From Rhodothermota bacterium (lineage in GTDB: Bacteria; Hydrogenedentota; Hydrogenedentia; Hydrogenedentales; GCA-2746185), in contig VFKU01000342.1 in the NCBI GenBank assembly GCA_009885415.1, positions 1-7,271 on the forward strand: a stretch of DNA of 7,271 nucleotides, written 5' to 3'. The position numbers and the translations under genes are program-made. Of the stretch, positions 1 to 4,906 are shown one piece after another. The notes under the pieces are model-generated. The model saw only the letters and a list, made by a program, of their open reading frames with translations. It did no database searches and was not told the origin of the DNA. Every line of letters begins with the position of its first letter. The first letter of the stretch is position 1.

Positions 1-1
1 C

Positions 2-505
2 ACTTCGCTCAAGGACTTATACCTCCAAGCATTCAAGCATCATGACCTTCAAGGGTTGGCGGCTCTCGGAAATCTCGAAGTGCTCAAAATCGGCAATGGG
101 CCCGTGCATTCGCTCGCGGGGATCCAACGTCTGCGAAATCTCCACGTTCTTGGATTGTATTATCTACGAAAGCTCACGTCACTTCGTGAGTTGGGGGAGC
201 TCACCGAACTGAGAGAACTGGATATTTGGGGATGTAAGTACATTGAATCAATGGCCGAAGATATCAGCCGTCTTACGAGTCTGGAATCCCTTGTGCTGAA
301 TAAATGCGGGGAAATAGAATCCTTGGCGCCGTTTGCCCGGCTCGGCAAGCTGCGGAAATTCTACTTTGGCGTTTCTGTTCGGGACGGAGATGTCTCGGTG
401 TTGCTAGATATGCCTGCACTCCGCGACGTGAATTTCGGCTATGGTCGCCACTACTCGCACACCCGAGAACAGATCGCAGCGGTACTGCGTTCCAGGGACA
501 ACTAA
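2..505 (+). CDS. Leucine-rich-repeat protein, C-terminal part (5' end outside window)
   Basis: The reading frame is open to the left edge, so the true start lies outside the window; a TTG at 56 is in frame but falls inside the repeats and is not a credible start. The visible ~167 residues consist of leucine-rich repeats of about 22-24 residues, with recurring LxxLxxLxL blocks such as LGNLEVLKI, LRNLHVLGL, LTELRELDI, LTSLESLVL and LGKLRKFYF. They end in a charged, non-repeat tail (HYSHTREQIAAVLRSRDN). LRR proteins usually form curved solenoids for protein-protein binding; no enzyme domain is visible, so the function is unknown. No transmembrane segment is present in the visible part. The gene is less GC-rich than the genes right of 2150, and a repeat array begins 5 bp after its stop. 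It may be an accessory or transferred gene. The LRR assignment is firm, the role is not. Confidence 0.8.
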   Translation, partial: TSLKDLYLQAFKHHDLQGLAALGNLEVLKIGNGPVHSLAGIQRLRNLHVLGLYYLRKLTSLRELGELTELRELDIWGCKYIESMAEDISRLTSLESLVLNKCGEIESLAPFARLGKLRKFYFGVSVRDGDVSVLLDMPALRDVNFGYGRHYSHTREQIAAVLRSRDN

Positions 506-509
506 ATGC

Positions 510-633
510 TGTCCTTCGCAAATATTCGTGTCCCTCGCAAATATTTGTGTCCTTCGAAAATATTCGTGCGTATTGGCATCATTGAACTTATGTCCTTCGC
601 AAGTATTCGTACTCGCTGGCACCATTGAACTTA
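510..633. repeat. Nested tandem repeat array, order A-A-A-B-A-B
   Basis: Unit A is 19 bp (TGTCCTTCGCAAATATTCG at 510-528). It recurs at 529-547 with two changes, at 548-566 with one change and at 591-609 with one change. Unit B is 24 bp, at 567-590 and 610-633; both copies end in ATTGAACTTA, share TGGCA(T/C)C, and differ mainly in their first seven bases. The AB pair is therefore itself repeated with a 43-bp period (548-590, 591-633). No gene is supported here: the short frames that cross the array simply translate the repeat. The array fills nearly all the space between the LRR gene stop and the transposase fragment. It could be a minisatellite or the subterminal binding sites of the adjacent transposon. 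Confidence 0.85.
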
Positions 634-659
634 CAACGTCTGCGCTCTAAGCTTTCCTG

Positions 660-1175
660 ATGATAAAAATCATCCGAAAAGTCGCGCTCTGGGCGTTGCG
701 CAAGGTCGATTTAGTCGCGAATTTGACTGCCGAGAATCTCGCCCTTCGCCATCAACTCGTTGTATTGAATCGAAATCAGAAACGACCGACGATTAAGACG
801 CGAGACCGGCTTTTCTGGGTTGGTCTCTCTCGGATTTGGTCGGGTTGGAGTGACGCGCTGTTCATCGTCAAACCGGATACCGTGGTTCGATGGCATAAGC
901 AGGGATTTCGACTCTACTGGCGCTGGAAATGCCGAGGCGGCAAACGCGGGCGACCGACCCTAGATTCCGAGGTGAAGGCCCTGATTGTCAAGATGGCGGA
1001 CGCCAATCCGACATGGGGTGCACCCAGAATCCACGGAGAACTTCTCAAGCTCGGTATCGAGATCTCCGAACGTAGCGTGTCTGGGCTTCTGTCTCGCCGC
1101 AACCCCAAGCCGCCTTCCCAGACGTGGAAGACCTTCATCAAAAACCATATGACCGAAATGGTCGCGGTGGGTTAA
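660..1175 (+). pseudogene. Truncated DDE/integrase-core transposase, N-terminal half
   Basis: The 171-residue product matches the N-terminal region of a common integrase-core (rve) transposase group of roughly 350 residues related to IS3/IS481-type enzymes. Recognisable blocks in order are ENLALRHQLVVLNR (about 25-38), RDRLFWVGLSRIWSGW (about 48-63), IVKPDTVVRWHKQGFRLYW (about 69-87), the WGAPRIHGELLKLGIEISERSV helix-turn-helix-like segment (about 118-139) and PPSQTWKTFIKNH (about 151-163). In intact relatives the catalytic domain, with its DDE triad, follows immediately after a VAxDFF-like motif. Here the frame reads MVAVG and stops, so all three acidic residues are missing. The break lies about 10 bp from the edge of the RAYT element, and the missing half is not found beyond that element, so this is a dead remnant and not a simple insertion split. 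No Shine-Dalgarno sequence is apparent before the ATG. Confidence 0.85.
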
Positions 1176-1193
1176 AATAGGGTTAAAATAGGG
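1169..1193. repeat. Short 11-bp direct duplication at the element junction
   Basis: GGGTTAAAATA occurs twice in tandem (1169-1179 and 1180-1190) followed by a third GGG. The second copy runs into the left terminal repeat of the RAYT element. The first copy supplies the TAA that ends the transposase fragment. The right end shows a similar doubling (CCCTATTTTTCCCTA, 1951-1965), so the extra AGGG-containing block may belong to the element's outer ends, with a 1-bp difference between sides. Confidence 0.7.
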
Positions 1194-1210
1194 ACAGCCA
1201 CCTATTTATT
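1185..1210 (+). repeat. Left terminal inverted repeat / REP-like hairpin
   Basis: This 26-bp sequence is the exact reverse complement of 1934-1959. Internal stem: AAATAGG (1186-1192) pairs with CCTATTT (1201-1207) across the loop GACAGCCA. It ends 18 bp beyond the stop codon of the transposase gene. Confidence 0.9.
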
Positions 1211-1228
1211 CGTTTGTTTTTCGGTGCT

Positions 1229-1900
1229 CTATGTCGGTTTTTGGGGACGGCCGACGGGGAGTGGGCGCAGGCGGCGGCCCAGAGCCCGCTCCATTTTGCT
1301 GAGGAAGGAATCCGTGGCGAGCGGGCGTCCGGTCTGGGTATTGAGGCGCAGAGCCGCCTGAATGCTCTTGTCGTCGGGGTGAAGGAGCATCTCCTTCCAG
1401 TGGCCGTCGGGGGCGATGGCGCTCCAGGCTTTGGTATCGAGCAGTTGCGCGGTGTCGGGCGCTCCGGTGTGGGTGGCCGCGCTTGACCATTTGTAGGTCC
1501 ACGGCGTTCGCGTTATTCTGGCGCGGACGGGGTTGCGTTCAATGTAGCGCATCGCGTTGGCGGTGTACGCGTCGTCCATAGGACACGAATGGAACCGCCC
1601 TTGCCAGAGGTGACCGCTGCGCCCGTGCAACTGGTTAATGCGTTGCGTGTAAATGAAATGCGTGCGCCCGATGGCGAGGTTTAACGAGTCCTCTTTTTTG
1701 GGGACGGCGATCAGATGAACATGGTTGGTCATCAGGCAATAGCCCAGTATCCTGACCCGGTGCCTGTCGCACTGTTCGCGCAACACGTCTAGATAGGTGA
1801 CGCGATCTTCGTCGACAAAGAACACGTCTTGGCGGTTGTTGCCGCGTTGCGTGACATGGTGCGGCGATCCGGGTATAACGATACGGGCGAGTCTGGGCAT
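1229..1900 (-). CDS. REP-associated tyrosine transposase (HUH/Y1, TnpA-REP family)
   Basis: The 223-residue protein has the full set of RAYT hallmarks. The N-terminus MPRLARIVIPGSPHHVTQRGNN is typical of the family. The HUH metal-binding motif is MTNHVHLI, with H60 and H62. A WQGRFHS block lies at about 99-105, and the YIERNPVRA helix contains the likely nucleophilic tyrosine Y119. The C-terminal GRPLATDSF / LGRRLRPLPVGRP segment (191-219) is also common in the family. The enzyme would nick single-stranded DNA at REP-like hairpins and form a 5'-phosphotyrosine link. The length matches full-size relatives and there is no frameshift, so it may be active. The start is the ATG at 1900, fixed by the conserved N-terminus; no strong ribosome binding site precedes it, which suggests low expression. 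It is the only gene between the two inverted repeats. Confidence 0.92.
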   Translation of the reverse strand: MPRLARIVIPGSPHHVTQRGNNRQDVFFVDEDRVTYLDVLREQCDRHRVRILGYCLMTNHVHLIAVPKKEDSLNLAIGRTHFIYTQRINQLHGRSGHLWQGRFHSCPMDDAYTANAMRYIERNPVRARITRTPWTYKWSSAATHTGAPDTAQLLDTKAWSAIAPDGHWKEMLLHPDDKSIQAALRLNTQTGRPLATDSFLSKMERALGRRLRPLPVGRPQKPT

Positions 1901-1933
1901 GTAATCAGGCTACACGAGACAAAGCGAGTTTGC

Positions 1934-1959
1934 AATAAATAGGTGGCTGTCCCTATTTT
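1934..1959 (-). repeat. Right terminal inverted repeat / REP-like hairpin
   Basis: This is the perfect 26-bp inverted partner of 1185-1210. Its own stem is AAATAGG (1937-1943) with CCTATTT (1952-1958) around the loop TGGCTGTC. It lies 33 bp upstream of the transposase start codon, so it could also affect transcription or translation of that gene. Confidence 0.9.
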
Positions 1960-2148
1960 TCCCTATGTCCAATGACGGCGAGAATCGCCTTGGCTCTGCG
2001 GTGGGGATGGATTCGGAAGGCACGATGACGGTGGTGTAGCCGTCTTTCTACCGATTTGCTTCATCTTTTTCGATTTTCTACACTATGGTAGCTGCTTTTC
2101 ACGTTATTACCTTCTCGTAAGAAATATGAGCCCGAGGATTTTCAGCCT
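1960..2148. other. Intergenic region before the sigma54 activator, possible gene remnant
   Basis: The stretch carries no complete gene. On the plus strand, 1965-2039 reads as a short coding-like string (ATG to TAG, 24 residues, including RLGSAVGMDSEGTMTVV) directly after the element's right end. It could be the 3' scrap of a gene destroyed by rearrangement, but it is too short to identify. The rest is T-rich and contains a weak promoter candidate. The missing C-terminal half of the truncated transposase is not here. Confidence 0.4.
2056..2084 (+). promoter_or_regulatory. Weak sigma70-type promoter candidate for the NifA-like gene
   Basis: TTGCTT (2056-2061) and TACACT (2079-2084) are separated by 17 bp, the ideal spacing. 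The -35 box matches 3 of 6 consensus bases and the -10 box 4 of 6. It sits about 65 bp before the chosen GTG start. No sigma54 -24/-12 element (GG-N10-GC in a good context) and no NifA-type TGT-N10-ACA site was found in this interval. The call rests on spacing and position alone. Confidence 0.3.
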
Positions 2149-3711
2149 GTGACGGTGTCTGCATCCAAAGTCCGATCGGAAGTTTCCGAGTTGACGCTGC
2201 TGTTCGAGGTGAGCCAGTTGCTCGAGCAGAGCATGGACTTGCGCGATGTGGTGCCGCAGGTGCTGAAGGTGGTGAGCAAGCGCACGGGGATGATGCGCGG
2301 GGCGCTGACGCTGGTGCAACGCGGGACGGGCGAGCTGGTGATTGAGGCGGCGCACGGGCTGACGGCGGAGGAGCAGAAGCGCGGGCGCTACCTGATGAGC
2401 GAGGGTGTGACGGGGCAGGTGGTGCGGACGGGGCGGGCGATCGCGGTGCCGAAGGTTTCGGAGGAGCCGCTGTTTTTGAATCGGACGGGCGCGCGGCAGG
2501 ACTTGGATCGGCGCGAACTTTCCTTCATCTGCGTGCCGATCAAAATCGGGAACGAGACGATCGGCGCGCTGAGTGTGGACCACCTTTTCGACAGCAACGT
2601 GTCGCTGGACGAGGACGTGCGCTTGCTGACGATCATCGCGTCGCTGATTGCGCAGGCGGTGCGGCTGCGTCAGGAAGCGGCGGCGGGCCAGCAGCGGCTG
2701 AGGGAAGAGAACCAGCGCTTGCAGGAGGAGTTGCGGGATCGTTTCCGTCCGGCGAACATCATCGGGCGTTCGAGCACGATGCAGGACGTGTTCGATTTGA
2801 TCGGGCAGGTGGCGCCGAGCGACACGAGCGTGCTGATCCGTGGCGAGAGCGGCGTGGGCAAGGAGCTCGTGGCGCACGCGATTCATTACAACAGCCAGCG
2901 CGCGACGAAGCCTTTCGTGCGCGTGAATTGCGGCGCGCTGCCGGAAAACCTGATTGAGAGCGAGCTCTTCGGCCACGAAAAGGGGGCCTTTACGGGCGCG
3001 ACGGCGCGGCGCAAGGGCCGCTTCGAGTTGGCGCACGGCGGGACGATTTTCCTGGACGAGATCGGGGACCTGTCGCCGCACACGCAGATCCGGCTGTTGC
3101 GCGTGTTGCAGGAACGCGAATTTGAGCGTGTGGGCGGCACGGAGACGGTGCGGATCAATGTGCGCGTGATCGCCGCGACGAACCGCAATCTCGAAGACGC
3201 GATTGAGGACAGCTACTTCCGGCAGGACCTCTTTTACCGCTTGAACGTGTTCCCGATTCACATCCCGGCGCTGCGCGAGCGGCGGACGGACATTCTCGAA
3301 CTGGCGAATTACTTCGTCGAGAAATACAGCACGCAAAACAACAAGAAGATCAAGCGCATCTCGACGCCGGCGATCGATATGCTGACGAGTTACCACTGGC
3401 CGGGCAACGTGCGTGAGTTGGAAAACGTGATCGAGCGCGCGATCGTGCTGAGCCAGGACGACGTGTTGCATGGGCACCACCTGCCGCCCACCCTACAGAC
3501 CGCCGAAGCGAGCAATACCGTGATGAAAGGCTCGCTGGAGGAAACGCTCGACCGTATCGAGAAGGAGATGATCGTCGAAGCCTTGAAGAATTGCCGTGGC
3601 AACAAGAGCAAAGCCGCGCACGCGCTGGGCGTCACCGAGCGCGTGATGGGGCTGCGCGTCGAGAAGCACGCTATTCATCCGCGGGACTACAAGACTTCGC
3701 GGATTAGGTAG
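2149..3711 (+). CDS. NifA-like sigma54-dependent transcriptional activator (GAF, AAA+, Fis HTH)
   Basis: This 520-residue bacterial enhancer-binding protein would use ATP hydrolysis to remodel sigma54-RNA polymerase at -24/-12 promoters. Domains: GAF sensor (about 15-170), a short coiled-coil-like linker rich in Q/R/E (about 173-198), AAA+ domain (about 203-430) and C-terminal Fis-type helix-turn-helix (about 480-510). Key motifs are intact: Walker A GESGVGKE (232-239), sigma54-contacting GAFTGA (279-284), Walker B GGTIFLDEIG (297-306), arginine-finger region FRQDLFYRL (357-365) and sensor II WPGNVREL (417-424). The order and linker resemble NifA, but the cysteine cluster of oxygen-sensitive NifA proteins is absent; only C128, C261 and C482 exist. 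No nif genes are visible, so the target regulon is unknown, and a general nitrogen or stress role is equally possible. The GTG start at 2149 has GAGGA about 10 bp upstream; no in-frame ATG exists between the upstream stop at 2089 and this point. Confidence 0.92.
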   Translation: MTVSASKVRSEVSELTLLFEVSQLLEQSMDLRDVVPQVLKVVSKRTGMMRGALTLVQRGTGELVIEAAHGLTAEEQKRGRYLMSEGVTGQVVRTGRAIAVPKVSEEPLFLNRTGARQDLDRRELSFICVPIKIGNETIGALSVDHLFDSNVSLDEDVRLLTIIASLIAQAVRLRQEAAAGQQRLREENQRLQEELRDRFRPANIIGRSSTMQDVFDLIGQVAPSDTSVLIRGESGVGKELVAHAIHYNSQRATKPFVRVNCGALPENLIESELFGHEKGAFTGATARRKGRFELAHGGTIFLDEIGDLSPHTQIRLLRVLQEREFERVGGTETVRINVRVIAATNRNLEDAIEDSYFRQDLFYRLNVFPIHIPALRERRTDILELANYFVEKYSTQNNKKIKRISTPAIDMLTSYHWPGNVRELENVIERAIVLSQDDVLHGHHLPPTLQTAEASNTVMKGSLEETLDRIEKEMIVEALKNCRGNKSKAAHALGVTERVMGLRVEKHAIHPRDYKTSRIR

Positions 3712-3772
3712 GTGTCATGCTTGAAGAGTAAATCGCCGAGTGTTTCTGAATTCCCCCCGTTTCTGCAATGAA

Positions 3773-3778
3773 AAGGAG
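3773..3778 (+). promoter_or_regulatory. Ribosome binding site for the hydrolase gene
   Basis: AAGGAG lies 8 bp before the ATG at 3787. It decides in favour of that ATG over the second Met codon at residue 6. Confidence 0.8.
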
Positions 3779-3786
3779 CCAAGCCG

Positions 3787-4605
3787 ATGCCGCGTCGGAG
3801 CATGAATGAGGACGATTCGCTGGAGGACTTTTCCGCTCGCGAGATTACGCTCGACGGCGTCACGAAGGTCGTGCATGTTGCGGGGGCGGGGCCGGCGGTG
3901 ATCGTGATGACGGAGATGCCGGGGATTAGTCCGCATGTGGCGCGATTTTCGCGGTGGGTGCGGGACGCGGGATTTACCGTGTATATGCCTTCGCTGTTCG
4001 GGCGGGACGGCGCGGTGCCGAACCCGGAGGAGGGCGCGGCGGTTTTTCAGCGGGCCTGCGTGAGCGGGGAGTTTCGTGCGTTTGCGGCGGGCGGGTCGAG
4101 TCCGGTGACCGTGTGGCTACGTGCGCTGGCACGGTTGGCGCATCAGGAGTGCGGCGGTCCCGGGGTTGGCGCGATCGGAATGTGCTTTACGGGGAATTTT
4201 GCTCTGACGATGATGCTCGAGCCAGCGATGTTGGCGCCGGTGTTGAGTCAGCCCTCGCTGCCGCTCAACGATCCTGCGGGATTGGAGATTGCGCCGGACG
4301 AGATCGCCGCGGTGCGGCAGCGTCTGGAGCGGGAGGACCTGACGGTCCTGGCGTACCGCTTCGATGGGGACAAGATTTGCACGGCGCAGCGCTTCGCGGC
4401 GTACTCGGAGGCGCTCGGCGATCGTTTCGTCGCGCGCGTCTTGCCCGACAGCGCGGCGAACCGGGACATGCCGCCGTTCTTTGCCAAGAACGTGCCCTTT
4501 CCGCACAGTGTGGTGACGGTGAATCTGATCGACGAGGCGGGTCAGCCGACGATCGCGGCGCGGGACGAGATTTTGGCGTTCTTCGGGAAGCGGCTTGGCT
4601 TGTGA
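3787..4605 (+). CDS. Dienelactone-hydrolase-family alpha/beta hydrolase
   Basis: The 272-residue protein has the DLH fold signatures. An early strand, AVIVMTEMPGISP (37-49), carries E43, equivalent to the glutamate that activates the nucleophile in dienelactone hydrolase. The nucleophile elbow GMCFTG (131-136) has C133. The acid is in the segment RFDGDKICTAQRF (probably D195) and the histidine is H240 in FPHSVVTV. Together these form the Cys-Asp-His triad of the family. A conserved VLSQPSLPL strand (152-160) follows the elbow, as in a widespread DLH subfamily of unknown substrate. No signal peptide is seen, so it is probably cytoplasmic. The natural substrate cannot be read from the sequence: true dienelactone hydrolases act in chlorocatechol breakdown, but no such genes are adjacent. 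It lies 75 bp after the sigma54 activator in the same orientation, without an obvious terminator between, so co-transcription is possible. Confidence 0.88.
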   Translation: MPRRSMNEDDSLEDFSAREITLDGVTKVVHVAGAGPAVIVMTEMPGISPHVARFSRWVRDAGFTVYMPSLFGRDGAVPNPEEGAAVFQRACVSGEFRAFAAGGSSPVTVWLRALARLAHQECGGPGVGAIGMCFTGNFALTMMLEPAMLAPVLSQPSLPLNDPAGLEIAPDEIAAVRQRLEREDLTVLAYRFDGDKICTAQRFAAYSEALGDRFVARVLPDSAANRDMPPFFAKNVPFPHSVVTVNLIDEAGQPTIAARDEILAFFGKRLGL

Positions 4606-4626
4606 GCCGGTTTCGCTGTCTCCGTT

Positions 4627-4851
4627 TTACCCCACGAGAAAGTGCATGGGACTTATGGGAAGCATGGGAAGTATGTGAGTCCCGTGTGGGGGCTCGCCCT
4701 CTTCAAGCAACATCTTGATGACTTCTTCCAGGTTACGACGGAGTTCGTCGAGCGTTTCCCCTTGGCTGTGCGCGCCTAGAAATCCCGGGATGTGCCCCAC
4801 GTACAGACCGGTCCCCGCGCAGTGCTCAATGACGGCGGTGTAAGGTTTCAT
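4627..4851 (-). CDS. HicB-like antitoxin, orphan, with repeat-derived C-terminus
   Basis: The 74-residue product matches the small HicB family: MKPYTAVIEH opening strand, TGLYVGHIPGF (14-24), the signature GAHSQGETLDEL (26-37) and helix NLEEVIKMLLEEGEP (40-54). HicB proteins form a partial RNase-H-like fold, neutralise the HicA mRNA interferase and often autorepress. No HicA gene lies on either side, so it is an orphan or a remnant of a pair. Relatives usually continue after the GEP motif into a short strand of the FVG-type; here residues 57-69 are instead encoded by a 9-bp tandem repeat and read (L/S)P(M/I) three times. The ATG is fixed by the family N-terminus; upstream GAGAA is only a weak ribosome binding site. 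It is convergent with the hydrolase gene, 21 bp between the stops. Confidence 0.82.
   Translation of the reverse strand: MKPYTAVIEHCAGTGLYVGHIPGFLGAHSQGETLDELRRNLEEVIKMLLEEGEPPHGTHILPMLPISPMHFLVG
4646..4681. repeat. 9-bp tandem repeat inside the hicB-like gene
   Basis: On the plus strand the units are ATGGGACTT (4646-4654), ATGGGAAGC (4655-4663), ATGGGAAGT (4664-4672) and a degenerate ATGTGAGTC (4673-4681). Because the period is a multiple of three, the repeat stays in frame on the minus strand and encodes proline-spaced residues. Copy-number change would lengthen or shorten the protein tail without a frameshift. Confidence 0.75.
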
Positions 4852-4875
4852 TTTTCGGTTCTCGTTTCTGCTTTG

Positions 4876-4897
4876 AAAGCGGCGAGACGCCGCTTTT
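4876..4897. terminator. GC-rich hairpin, probable (bidirectional) intrinsic terminator after pdxH
   Basis: AAAGCGGCG (4876-4884) pairs perfectly with CGCCGCTTT (4888-4896) over the 3-nt loop AGA. On the plus strand it is followed by a T-rich run (TTTTATTTT). On the minus strand the stem ends in TTT followed by C and is preceded by an A-rich run. It begins 10 bp past the pdxH stop codon, so it most likely ends the minus-strand pdxH transcript and separates it from the hicB-like gene. It would also stop plus-strand read-through from the hydrolase side. Confidence 0.7.
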
Positions 4898-4906
4898 ATT
4901 TTGTGT

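Larger units (their letters stand above)
1185..1959 (-). mobile_element. RAYT (REP-associated tyrosine transposase) element with hairpin-forming inverted ends
   Basis: A single HUH/Y1 transposase gene (minus strand) is enclosed by perfect 26-bp inverted repeats at 1185-1210 and 1934-1959. Each repeat is itself an imperfect palindrome: AAATAGG, an 8-nt loop, CCTATTT. Single-stranded DNA at either end could therefore fold into a 7-bp stem, the kind of substrate HUH transposases bind. The unit is about 775 bp and carries nothing else. Relatives of TnpA-REP are known to act on such REP-like hairpins and are usually domesticated or slowly mobile. I infer from the intact frame and identical ends that this copy is either recent or under constraint. 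No target-site duplication can be assigned confidently. Confidence 0.85.

Noticed and set aside
510..633. CRISPR array
   Set aside because: Repeats are directly adjacent or separated by another repeat unit, not by unique spacers, and no cas gene is present.
404..650. Small proteins encoded across the repeat array on either strand
   Set aside because: Their sequences are just the translated repeat (for example recurring NICE/QIF-type strings), with no ribosome binding site or conserved start.
1960..2148. Sigma54 promoter or NifA upstream activator sequence before the activator
   Set aside because: No -24/-12 pair with correct spacing and no TGT-N10-ACA palindrome was found. Only a weak sigma70-like pair remains.
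2107..3480. Long 457-codon open frame on the minus strand opposite the sigma54 activator
   Set aside because: It is Arg/His/Leu-rich, resembles no known family, and lies entirely antisense to a gene with all expected motifs. Such frames arise from strong G/C bias at third positions.
3954..4718. 254-codon plus-strand frame overlapping the hydrolase
   Set aside because: It is Gly/Arg/Ala-rich, low in structure and out of frame with a well-supported hydrolase; it continues antisense into the hicB-like gene.
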